Assembly (NCBI GenBank): GCA_001642005.1 | Contig: LWCA01000264.1 | Coordinates: 1-35,645, forward strand | Source of the DNA: Intoshia linei | Lineage: Eukaryota > Orthonectida > Rhopaluridae | Direction of reading: 5' to 3' | Length of the DNA stretch: 35,645 nt | Shown here: positions 12,324 to 23,700 of the stretch, one piece after another | How the letters are laid out: every line of letters starts with the position of its first letter | Position numbering within the stretch: position 1 is the stretch's first letter | Notes under the pieces: generated by a model | What the model was told of the DNA's origin: nothing | The model's input: the letters and a program-made list of their open reading frames with translations, nothing else | The model's database searches: none | Position numbers and translations under genes: made by a program

Positions 12324-12337
12324 GTTACCATGGAAAT
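12324..12337 (+). promoter_or_regulatory. X-box-like RFX site upstream of CFAP57
   Basis: GTTACCATGGAAAT fits the X-box consensus GTHNYYATRRNAAC at 13 of 14 positions, the last base being T instead of C. RFX factors bind this motif in ciliary gene promoters. It lies about 350 bp upstream of the CFAP57 start codon and just before a possible 5' UTR splice donor, the expected place for such a site. Function is inferred from position and match only. Confidence 0.5.
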
Positions 12338-12689
12338 TAAATAAACCCTGTACTGGTTTTGGCTCACTTTCAGGCAAATTTATGGTAAGTAAAAAACCGA
12401 TTCACGATTAAACTAATATAGACGCACTAATTTAATAATTTAAATTTATTATTTTGATTTTAAATTTAACTCGCGTGAAAATTCTAGAAAAAATGAAAGC
12501 ATCAAAAATATTGACCACAAAACTAAATAAATAATAAAAATATCAACATTTTAATTGTTTTAATTAAAAGAAACTGATTATGAAAAAGATTATTGTCACG
12601 GTTTTTCTGTTGTAGTAGCAATAATGTATGTCCGTTAAAACCAAGTTACTCTAAACAAATATTTTAGAAAAACATATTAATTAATACTA
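12338..12689 (+). other. Probable CFAP57 5' UTR with one intron
   Basis: A strong donor consensus GGTAAGT has its GT at 12385. A pyrimidine-rich acceptor TATTTTAG ends at 12667, 22 bases before the ATG at 12690. This suggests a non-coding first exon ending at 12384 and a 283-nt intron. The region 12280-12400 is less A+T-rich than its surroundings and has a short open frame without a start on each strand, which I do not call as genes. Confidence 0.4.
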
Positions 12690-15600
12690 ATGTCGATGGC
12701 TATATCCACAATGTTCTACCAGTATGGTATACTGGGAGAATTGCAAGGAAATATATTTTTCATGGATGAGTCAACTGTGATATACCCGTCCGGCAAAAAT
12801 GTAATATTGCACAATATAGAAATGCACTCACAAAAATTTATACCATTGAATGAAAAAATGACTAGTATTAATGCAATGGCCATTAGTCCAAATAGACGTT
12901 ATTTGGCCGTATCAGAAACTTTACCAGATAGGCCAATTATATCAATTTTCGATTTACACACGTTAAGAAAGCGAAAAATATTATCCACTATTGAAATCAC
13001 TTCTAAAAATATAATCAGTATAGCTTTTTCCCCAGATTCTAAATACATACTTGCTCAAAGTGGTGAACCCGATTGGATGCTTGTCTATTGGATATGGGAA
13101 AAATCAAAAATATTAGCAACCATAAAATCTTGCACTCAACCAAATTGTTTTGTTAGTCAGGTACCAACACATTAAATTAATATTACCATTTTTTAATTAA
13201 AAAAATTAGATTAGTTTTAATCCACAAGATAATACTCAAGTGTGCATTATTGGTCAAGGCGTGTTTAAAATATATAGATATAATGAAAATGCTTTTAAAC
13301 AAGTCTCATTTCAAAAAATTGAAATTCAAGAATTTACATGTCATTCATGGTTGGCTGATGATCGACTCGCAATAGGAACGTTGACTGGAAAAATTTTAAT
13401 TTTTGACTGTGGTGAGTTAAAAGTTGAATTGGATTGTACAACTATGAGCGAATTGGAAGAGTAAAAAATTTTTAATGTTTTTAAAATGATTGTTAGGAAA
13501 CAAGCAAAATTATTAGATACTTTTGCTCTAGGTACCGGTCAAATCAATTTTATTATGGCGTACGGTAAATCACTTATGGTTTCTTGTGGGAATGGACTTA
13601 TTCAATACTTTGAAAAAAGTGAAATAAAAGATGGTATCAATTATAGACGAGGCAGGCAGTACATTGTAATTTTATTCATTTCAATTAAAAATTTTTTGAG
13701 ATGATAAATACCCTCGTGGTTATGACGTAACGTTCAGAGCCGAAACTACTAAGCTTGAGGTCATCCAAAAATTCAAATTGTCCCATTTTTTTTGCATACC
13801 ATGCATCGTGTCGTATGGCCCCTAGCTTCCTAGGCTCTTGGCTGAGGGTTTTAATTTTAATATACCAAATATTTATGATATTCAATAATATATTATTTTT
13901 CAATACTCAATTTGGAAAAATGAGACCCAAGTTTACCAAACTTTTGTCGAGATCGCAAATAGAGGTATCAGGTATGATAGATTTTCCACTGATAACAAAT
14001 ACGAATCTATTTATATTTATGATTATCGATATTATACTATTGCAAATAATATTTTTAAGATACCGAAAGACACTACAAACTATGATTCATCATCTAATTT
14101 ACGACATAATATCAATTCCATTGGGCTCAGTCCTCAAGAAAGTTTATTTGTTTGTTCAACAGACACGAAACAAATTTTTACAGCTCAATTCAGTACGACA
14201 GATATTGCGAAGGTACATTGTATTTTTGTTATTCTATAAGTTTATAACAGCCAGCCACATTGTGGCTGTTACCCAATTAATATAATATATAAATCATAAA
14301 GTTGTTGCAATTATATGCGAGAAAATAAAATGTATAAAAAATCGTCGAAGCTTTTATATAATTTAGTCATGCACCTTTCATATTTAGCATTTTAAACTTT
14401 TAGATGGAGCAATGTCATGTGTCATATCTCTCTGAACAATTCCATTCAGCAATGGTTACTGGACTAGATATGTGTATTAGAAAGCCCATGATAGCGACAT
14501 GTTCCACAGATAGATCGATTCATATATGGAACTTTGAAACATGGTATACTTTTTTTATATCCGTATACAAAATTAATTAATGTACATAAAATTGAAATTA
14601 AATCCAAAATTCAAATAAAATAAATTTAAACTTAAATTAAATTTGAAAATCAATAGTTACTAAAAGTTTTAAACTATTAAATTTTTAAAAGATCAAATTT
14701 TAATTTTATATATTAAAAAATTGCTTTTTGAATTAATTGTAAAAGAGTAAAATATTCACTAATATACGTTTTTTCATAATGAAAATATCAATTACTTGGT
14801 TGAATAAACTGTGATGAAATAAACTATTTTTTAAAATCTATACTATTGAATTTTAATTAAAATTTCAAAATATTGGGCTATGAAATGGTAATTTACGTTT
14901 TTGATCGTAAATATGCACATTTCTGATATTAAAAATTGTGGTAAGACGTTCAATAAAAAAACTGTCTTAGTATTTGAGTCCTTTCAAGTTATAAGTCTTT
15001 AATTGTTTTAAATAACTGCTTATATATATATTATGTATATATTATTATGCTATAACATTGAATTAAGGTATTACGTCAATGAAATAAATTTGTCGTGATA
15101 TCATGTATACATTCCAGATTGCTTTTTTAACAGTGAAGACGTCCATTTCAGATATTTGAATCTCATAAAAATGGGATGAAAAATGAAAAAGTTATTATTA
15201 TAGAATAATACCATGCTTAGTTTTCACGTTACATTTCTTTAAATCATTTTAAAAAATAAAATTATGGTCAAATGAGACTATACTATGATTTTTATCACAT
15301 GTTGAAAGCCAATGTCGGTTCTTTTTTATATTTTGGTAAGAGCTACTTCGTTAATATGCATAGTATGTTGGGTTTTTAGTTGATAATTATAATTATAGGG
15401 AAAATAATTAAAATAATAGAACCACATAAGTTTTAAATTAAACACGTTTTTAGGTTGCGACGTTGTGAATTATACATCTCTAATCATACTTTTAGCTGTT
15501 TGGAACATTTTAAAAGCTTTGCGGAAGAAGCATTTAGCATTGCCATTCATCCAAGTGGGTTATACATCTGTGTTGGATTCAGTGATAAGTTACGATTGAT

Positions 15601-18600
15601 GAATATTCTCATAGATGACATACGTACATTTTTAGAAATACCGATCAGAGCATGCAAAGAAGTAATATTGAATATAATTCAAAAAACAGTGACCTATCTT
15701 GGTTTTGTCGCCTATGATTATTAAAATTTTAAAATTTCATATATGTACTATAATCTTATACTTATAATCTACTCGAAGAACATTTTGAGTCATACACCAA
15801 TCATTTCCCAAAAACATACTTTTCAAAAGAAGTGGGCCACACATAATCTAGAAATTTTTTTTAATAGAAGTCTGTTAAAATCTGTCTAAATATTACATTT
15901 ACTGAAAAGAGAAAATCAGAAAGGTTGCCAATCCCTCATCGACAGTATACAATGTATAGGATACACTAGGGGTGGACAAAATTTTTAATATCAAACGTAC
16001 CCCCTACCACCCGATAAGCAATTTGAATACCTTCAATTTGCACCAAATAACACTTCACAACTCTTTAAAAACCCTCGGACAATGCCTCTAAAGTTTTGAA
16101 CGATGTATCGCTCACGTAGCTAATATTTATGAATTTTTTTTAAACTTTTTATTGATTTAACTTTTTTTTTAATTTTAAAATGGTTATTTGTAATTAATTA
16201 ACATTTGAAAGAATTATATTAACGCATACATACGATATTGGAGAGATTAATCATCATTTTTATCAAATTCACTTGTAAAATAGTGTCAAAATAAATTTAC
16301 ATGCCGTAACGAGATAGTTGAATGTGAATAATACATTTTACTGATAATAATTAGCATGATATGATCCAGCGAGATATTAACAAAAATTTCAAACCAAATT
16401 GTATTAATTATTCTAAATTCTCAATTTTTACATAGTTCCCATATGCCCATGAGATCTAATTTGCTAGTCCTGAATTATGAGGTTAATTAGGACCTAATAA
16501 ATTGTAAATTTAACAAAAATATCCTGTATACTTCAAAATAAATTAGATAATTAATTTTTTAAATGGGTCACCCTCAAAAATTGGTGAAAAACATTTAATT
16601 TTTTTATTTCGCTTGATAAAATTAAACTTGATCTAGTTATTAACTTGCCACACCTTAATTTTAAATTATATTCATCTGTTATTCAATCATCAATTATGAC
16701 GATTATTCATAACTATGAAATTAACTATATGAAATAATATCATAATGTTCAATTATTCAAATTTTGAAGTGCTTTGCCCCAAAGGTTTTTAAATCCATTT
16801 TGAATTACTTTTTTCAGATTGTCAGTATTTAACTCTCTCTTTATCGTACGTGGGTATACTTTTGTATTTTCCAAAAAAAGTGCAAAATTCACACCCCCAG
16901 TATACACTGTATGGTGTATGTTAAAAATGGATAATAAAAAATTACTTGATTTTTATTCTGATTTACTCATTTGTTAATTATTTTAAATTTAGTGTAGTTT
17001 CAGCAACGGAGGTCATTTATTTGCAGTTGTAAGTGGAAATTTGGTTCAAATTTTTTCCAGTACAAGTTACCAAAATATAATGAATTTGAAAGGACACAAC
17101 GGTAAAGTAAAAGACATAAAATGGAGTATTGATGACACAAGACTTTACACGTGTGGCATGGACGGAGCAATATATGAATGGGAAGCTAGTACTGGAAAAA
17201 GACTTAGCGATTCCGTTTTAAAATCTTGTAGTTACAATTCAATTTGTCTAGGAATAGATGAAAATGCAATTTATGCAGTTGGAACGGATAGAAAATTAAA
17301 AAAAATAATGGAATCTCAAGTAATAAACTAATTAAACAATAATTATGTTCATAAAAAACGATATGCATTATTATGTTTAGATTGTTCGTGAAATAAATTT
17401 GACTGATGGTATGATGACATCGTTGGTTATAAGTAAATCTGGCAGAATGATGTTTGGTGGAATGGATAATGGCTCTTTAAGAATTGTCAAATTTCCATTA
17501 ACAACACCAGTAGAGTGGACCAATGTTCAGGCTCACAATAGCAAAATTGTTAAGGTAATCCTTACCTACAATATATATAACGGAATGTTTGTGTATGCCT
17601 TCATAATCACAATTTATCAATAATTTTATGTAGTAGTGCCGAACATACGGTACCTCTAGACCCCTCTCCGGAATCTCAAAGAAATTTTGGTATGGTGGGG
17701 ACCCCATTTTTCCAAATTGACTATTAAAAAAAATGTACTTGAGATATCATATGATAACTATTTTGTGTAATAAATTTAAAATGTAATGCCCGGAGTTTTG
17801 GATAGTTGACTACGGCTGTATGACACTACGCATCGTTGGCAAAAAAAACTTAGGCCATATTTTTAATTTTCGAATGACATCGAGTTTGATAGGTTCAGAA
17901 AAAATCGAATTGTATACTATTTTAAAAAATTTCATTTCATTTCTTTATCTTTAAATCTTTAAAAATAATTACTTTCTATTTCTTCTATTCTCATTTTCAC
18001 AATTAAATATGAAAAAATTCAATGAAAATAAATGTAAATTTAAATTAAATAGGAAAATCAATAATTATAAAACGTTTTAAACTAATATTACATCAAATAA
18101 ATTTTCACTCATTTTACTTTTATAAATAAGAATATTTTAAAATTGAATTTTACAGTAAGATTAAAAAATAAATAATTAAAATGGTTTTTTCCGGTTGAGA
18201 AATTAGCACATACAATTTGATAAATACAATGTATTTCGTACTATCTTACTGATAATCCAAAAATATAGGTTTCAATTTTAGAAAATAAAAGTTGATCAAT
18301 TTGCAGCGTATTTGATTTAAAACATTTAGTAACTATGGATTTTCAAATTTAATTTAAATTTTAATCTGATTATTATTATTAGACTAATTACTAATAATTA
18401 GTGAATTATATGTTCAATTTTATTTTTCTAAAAATAAAAAGATAAAATAAAATATAAAAAAGTGCTTTTTTTAGTATTTAATAACTTTAAATATGTTTCA
18501 AGATATAATTTAATTTTTGTAGTTGAAAATATCATTTGACGATCAATATTTAACAAGTGTGTCTGACGATGCAAGCGTCATTATTTGGACAATTCATGAT

Positions 18601-20724
18601 AGAGAAGGAAGGAAAATTAAAAAAGAAAAAGAAATACCGTATGCGGAAGAAATTTTAATAACAAAATCAGATTTACAAGAAAAGGTAAATTTAATAATAG
18701 TACTTGATAATCATTTTAGAATACTTTAATGTGTGAATTAAAAGTACGAGTAGAAGAAATGAAAATGGAAAATGAATATCAAATTAGATTGAAAGATATG
18801 AGTCATAATGAAAAAATGCAAGAATTGACAGACAAATTTATAATGGAGATGGAATCTCTCAAAACCAAAAACCAGGTTAAATTATATTATATAACGATTT
18901 TTATTTCAACAGGTCTTGAAAGGCGACAAAGATAAACAAGAACTGACACACACCGAAACAATAAACGAACTTGTAGAAAAAAATACTAAAGAATTTCATG
19001 AATTGGGTATTTTTAAACATGATTTCATTAGAATTATGATAATTGAACATTTAAATGATGTATCTTTAATTTAGAAACTGCAAACAATCAAAAGTTAATG
19101 CTGGAATATGAAAAATTACAAGAGTTGCAATCCAAGTCACAAAGAATGCAAGAAGAATATGAATGGCAGCTTAATGAAGTAGAAAACAGTCGAAAAGCTG
19201 AAATTGAGAAATTTACTCAATTTTATGAATCCAAAGTGAAAGAAAAAACGGTACAGCTGGATATGGCACACGACGAAGCAAAGCAAAAAAGTTTAGAATA
19301 CGAAGAAACAAAAAAACAAATTGAAGAAGATGCTGACCATGAATGCATAGATTTAAAAAATCGATATGAACGAAGATTAAGAGAAGAAAAAGAAGCCAAT
19401 GTTAAATTGAAAGGAGAATTTAGCATTATCAAAAAAAATGTAATTATAATTGAAAATGTATAGATTGACCAATTTAGTCATTAAGTCTACAAAAAGCCAT
19501 TGATGACCATAAATCTGAAATTAAAAATTACATGAAGGACATTAACAAACTTAATATAAACATTAAGAATCTAGAAAAAGATATTTCAGGCTTAAAAAAA
19601 GAAGTTGCAGAAAGAGATGAAACTATACAAGACAAAGTAATACATTAATTAATTAAAATGTCAAGATATTTACATTTAAACCAGGAAAAAAGAATTTATG
19701 ATTTGAAAAAGAAAAATCAAGAACTCGAAAAATTCAAATTTGTATTGGATTACAAAATAAAGGAATTGAAAAAACAAATTGAACCTAGAGAAAATGATAT
19801 AAAGGAAATGAAGGAACAAATTCAAGAGGTAAACAAATGATTACATTAGATTTTACAATAATAATTGAACATTTTAAGATGGAAAGTGAACTAGAAAGAT
19901 TTAGTAAACAAAATGAATCGTTAATCATGCAAAATGAAGCAAGTCGGGAAAAGTTGTCTGCAAATGAAAAAGAAATTCGCAATGAACGCCAAAAAGTTTA
20001 TTATAAAAAAATAAAAATATTTATTTATTTCAATTTTTTAGATACGTGACGCTCAATTGGTCGTAAAAAGATTTAGAACAGATTTGCATAATTGTGTCGG
20101 ATATATACAATATCCTCAATTATTGAAAGACGCCGTTAGAGCAATGAACACTAAATATCAAAGTCAATCTGAGAATCAATCAGCCGCTATTGATGGCGAC
20201 ATACAAAAAGAATATGCCAGACAACATGAACATTTAGGTTTTAATATTATCCATTGTGATTTATAATAAAAATTAGAACACAGTGTGACTTCAGTGCGTA
20301 AAAAATTGAAAAAAGTGACGGCCATGCATAAATTAGACAATGTACGCATAATGCAAGAAAATGTTAGCCTTATTCGAGAAATTAACGAATTGCGCAAAGA
20401 ATTAAAGGTAAATCTGAACATTAAATGTATATTGCTAGATTTCACGTATAAGAGTGCACGACCTTGAAGCGGCTTTAGGGTTACATAGAAAGGCTAATCG
20501 GCAAAATGCAAACGAGATTTTAGCTCAACTAACTAAATCTAATAAAAATGCAATTCTCAAGTATTTTAATTTTTTAAATAAACGCAATTTTAAAATTCAG
20601 ACACAAATTACAAGAAAAAAAAAATTTGATTGAAGAACAAAAAGAACACATTGAAAGACTTTCTAAAATAAACCAAGATAACGAAGAAAAAATTAAAAAC
20701 AATGTAATTGTAAACAGTTCATAA
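12690..20724 (+). CDS. CFAP57: CFAP57 (WDR65), WD40 and coiled-coil axonemal protein, complete
   Basis: Axonemal protein linked in other organisms to inner-arm dynein organisation and ciliary beating. Coding exons: 12690-13160, 13210-13460, 13497-13665, 14060-14212, 14404-14543, 15454-15661, 16993-17319, 17381-17554, 18523-18684, 18720-18875, 18913-19006, 19075-19439, 19478-19636, 19685-19828, 19879-19995, 20042-20237, 20277-20407, 20439-20560, 20601-20724. Phases match throughout and give 1220 aa, close to human (about 1250). Residues 1-685 are WD40 repeats: [63 protein letters not shown]. Residues 686-1215 are a long coiled coil with blocks very close to vertebrates: [65 protein letters not shown]. 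The ATG is the first in frame after the 5' UTR acceptor. ATTAAA at 20751-20756 may be its polyadenylation signal. Confidence 0.95.
13666..14059 (+). other. CFAP57 intron 3
   Basis: A 394-nt phase-0 intron joining ...RRGRQYI to [12 protein letters not shown]. It contains no gene. Long open frames on both strands across 13685-14285 are partly intron and partly exon 4 read in the wrong frame. Confidence 0.75.
14544..15453 (+). other. CFAP57 intron 5 with MITE remnants
   Basis: The stretch at 14617-14680 matches the left inverted repeat of the element at 18033-18365, and the following bases match part of it in the other orientation. A weak R1-like stretch may occupy 14820-15000. Otherwise A+T-rich sequence with no gene seen. 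Confidence 0.5.
15662..16992 (+). other. CFAP57 intron 6 with a hAT-like fragment
   Basis: At 15780-15935 the minus strand reads GAGGGATTGGCAACCTTTCT and then, further in, TGTGTGGCCCACTTCTTTTG. This pattern resembles the termini of non-autonomous hAT elements. The remaining approximately 1 kb shows only A+T-rich unique-looking sequence. Confidence 0.4.
17640..17800 (+). repeat. R3 repeat, uninterrupted copy
   Basis: The segment GGTATGGTGGGGACCCCATT, then CAAATTGACTATTAAAAAAA, ATCATATGATAACTATTTTG and AATAAATTTAAAATGTAAT corresponds block by block to 490-548 plus 1577-1640, where the pogo-like element has inserted. Lies in CFAP57 intron 8. Confidence 0.6.
18033..18365. mobile_element. MITE-like element with terminal inverted repeats of about 45 bp
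   Basis: The left arm 18035-18077 (AAATTTAAATTAAATAGGAA, then AATCAATAATTATAAAACG) pairs with the right arm 18319-18365 read on the other strand (TTAAATTTGAAAATCCATAG, then TTACTAAATGTTTT). There is no coding sequence. A second partial copy lies at 14617-14680. Target duplication unclear because of the low-complexity flanks. Confidence 0.55.
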
Positions 20725-20762
20725 TAGTATCAAATTTAATCAATTTGTATATTAAACATAAA
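20725..20762. other. 38-bp convergent gene junction with overlapping 3' signals
   Basis: Only 38 bp separate the CFAP57 stop (20722-20724) from the PSMD11 stop (20763-20765 on the minus strand). ATTAAA at 20751-20756 (+) and ATTAAA on the minus strand at 20735-20740 could be the two polyadenylation signals. If used, each transcript would end inside the other gene's terminal exon. Confidence 0.6.
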
Positions 20763-23700
20763 TCAAGTTAATAATTTGTTTGCTTTCGTATAAAGAGAAT
20801 CAACAACCTCGTTGAATCGATTAATTATGGTTAGGCAAGTTTCATATTCAGAATCCTTACTGTCTTTGTCAATAATTTCCAATATCCCAACCTTTTGATC
20901 AATTATTCCTATTTAAACAAAAATTAATGCACGAATGATGATATATAAAAGGGTAATGCCAAAATTACCATCAAGTTTCTTGTCCAAAATCATCTTTGAC
21001 AAGTGACGTTCAATGTCCTTCTATTTTAATTTTAGAATAAACAAAATAATAAATTACAGTAGGTAGATTAATCAATCCAGCAATATGAGAAATCTAAATT
21101 TAATTCATTCACCCCTTGATAATAAAAATAATAAACCTGAACAAAGGAAAATGGTTCCACCAGTTTAATCAAATTTTGTTCCATCATATGAGTATACAAA
21201 ACTTTTAAATGTGTTTTTATCACCACATCTTGGTCCAATTCTTCCTTGTGGTCGTCAAGCACCTAAAATTTACAAAATAATACACATTTTAATAAGATAA
21301 CAGAGATAATGATGGATAAGAAAAATAATATTCCGTCCACAATGTTTAATATTATTTACATTTATATCACTCAAAATTATAACCTTTTGAAAATCAAAAA
21401 GAGATCGATTTTTAGCAGCTTGGGCAATTCTTTTCATGGCTTCAATATGTTTTCCAGCATATTTTAATGCCATTTTCCCTGATATAATCGACATAACTTC
21501 CTTAGAGCTAAAATTTGAACAATAAATTAAAAAGGCATTTAATAAATCAAGCGAATAATTATCTATCTAATTCTGACATTCAAAACGGGTAGTTGCGAAT
21601 TTTTTCAGTCATTTTTATTTTTAACTTTTTTAATTAAATTATTAAAAAAGAAAATCCCATCATAAATTAAAAATGTTGTAATAAAGAAATTAATGAAGAT
21701 TATGAAATATCATGTGGTCGATTTTAAAGTTCAAAAAATGTGTTAATACCTCTATGGATCGGTGTTCAATGTTATCGTTTACTTATTTAAAATTGAATAT
21801 CCATGTGTTACCGTATATTTAAAAATGTATCAGTCGTAGAATTTCAAAAAGCCAATTTCGAATAATTTTTTGCAGTGGACATTAATATCTATTTTTCAGT
21901 TTCCGAATTTGAGTCCTGCAAGGTCATAAACCAAATGTACCCTTTTGTTTAAAAATAAAATTAACCGAAAAATGTAATAAAACATAAATTCTGGGATGCA
22001 TTTTAAAATCATTAACATTATCGTAAACTCAGCCTCAGTAAACGCACAAATTCATAGTCAAACCACTAATTACCCTTCGTTTTCAAAATGAAACATGTGC
22101 TAAAATTTTATAAAACATAAATTGTGGGATAGTTTTTAAAATTGTAAAAATTATCATAAATGGCAACCTCAAAAAAGTTTAAAATTTATAAAAAAATACA
22201 AAATAGAAATTCAATCTGGCAAAGTGACGCTTTCACAGTCAAAAAAAAAACTTTAGTATTAATTTTTTTATTAATTAACAAAAAATTTAAAATGATTAAC
22301 GGTCCTACAATTAAAAAAAGATTATTATCATACAGCTTATTGTCATATATATTATATCCAATTGACATAAATATAGAATTTCAACAAGATACATATAGTA
22401 ATTGTGATTTCCCGGGAAATGACAAAAATCAAAAACCGGAAAATTTAATGTTTAATTTCCTAAGATAAATAAAAATTTTTATTCATATATAATATAGAAG
22501 CATTAAAAAAAATTTTAGAGACCTTAATTAAGTTTAGAAACAAAAAGAAATTTAATTAATGAAATAACACGAATCTAGATTGAAATTTACAAATTTAATT
22601 AGAAAAAAATTTATTTATTTTAGATTATTGAAAAAGTGTCTCAAAACACACATAATATTGATAGATTCGTCTTTTAAACGCGTTCTACGTTTTGTAATGA
22701 AAAAAAACGCAGTAGAAAAATTTATAGTTATTAAAATTTATTTTTAAAATTTTTACTTAGGTTGAACGGTTATAGGGGCTTCCTTTAATTTTAACAATCT
22801 TGATGATAGCGTTCCAATTCGTAATAACTCATAATATTTTTCAAAATAATATTGGGAAAAAAGGATAATTCCCTTAAGCGTTAGTAATTTGTGGTTGGAA
22901 TAAGAGGTTTTTAAAAAAAGTATTGGAAACAGAATATTTTTCCATTAAAGGCTGGAAAATTATATTTTTTATTTGTGGTTTGATAAAGTGCATTTTTTTC
23001 ATAAGATTTCGTAATCTCGGATTTTTGAAAAAAATATCCGTGTAAGTCAATTTTTCCATGAGGGCTTGAAATGGTATTTTTGATTAAATTTTATTAGTAG
23101 TGGGATTTTTGAAATGGTATATTTTATATATTATAATTTATAATAATCATATTTTCATGGTAATAACAAACATAAATCAAATACAGGTATGTCTCAATTT
23201 TTTTTCGGGAAATCCCGGGAAATCGTAAAAATCTCGGGAATTTTTATTCTTTATTTTATTTAATTTTAAATTTTATTTATATCTAAATTTTCAGATTAAT
23301 TATAAGGAATTCAGCCCTCATTAAAATCATAAATAAATGAGCTAGAACTGAATTTAAAAAAACAAAATGTACCCAAAAATATAGTAAACACCATAGCTAT
23401 ATAAACCAACTCAAATCCTATAATACTTTAAAAAAATTGTTTCATATCTACCTTAACATTTCTATATTAATTTAAATAATTGCATTTAAAGGATGGTAAA
23501 TATACAAAAATATTAACCTTGAAAATTCTGCCTTCGGTAGAATTATGTAATGTTTGTACAAACTACATAACATAATAGCTAGTATCTTATAAAAAAATAT
23601 ACCTTTCACTCATAATCTTCGACATCAACATATACTTTAAGCATGTCATGGCATTTAAGTGGTTAATGGAATCGTATCCTTCAAAAGCTTCATAAAAATA

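Noticed and set aside
12280-12430. Short open frames on both strands upstream of CFAP57
   Set aside because: No start codon in a usable context and no family resemblance; better explained as promoter and 5' UTR.
13755-14285. 176-codon open frame on the plus strand
   Set aside because: It is CFAP57 intron 3 followed by exon 4 read in the wrong frame; the correct frame of 14060-14212 matches the family.
22160-22468. 102-codon open frame on the plus strand
   Set aside because: It lies in an R1 copy and in PSMD11 intron sequence; the peptide is low-complexity and unlike any protein.
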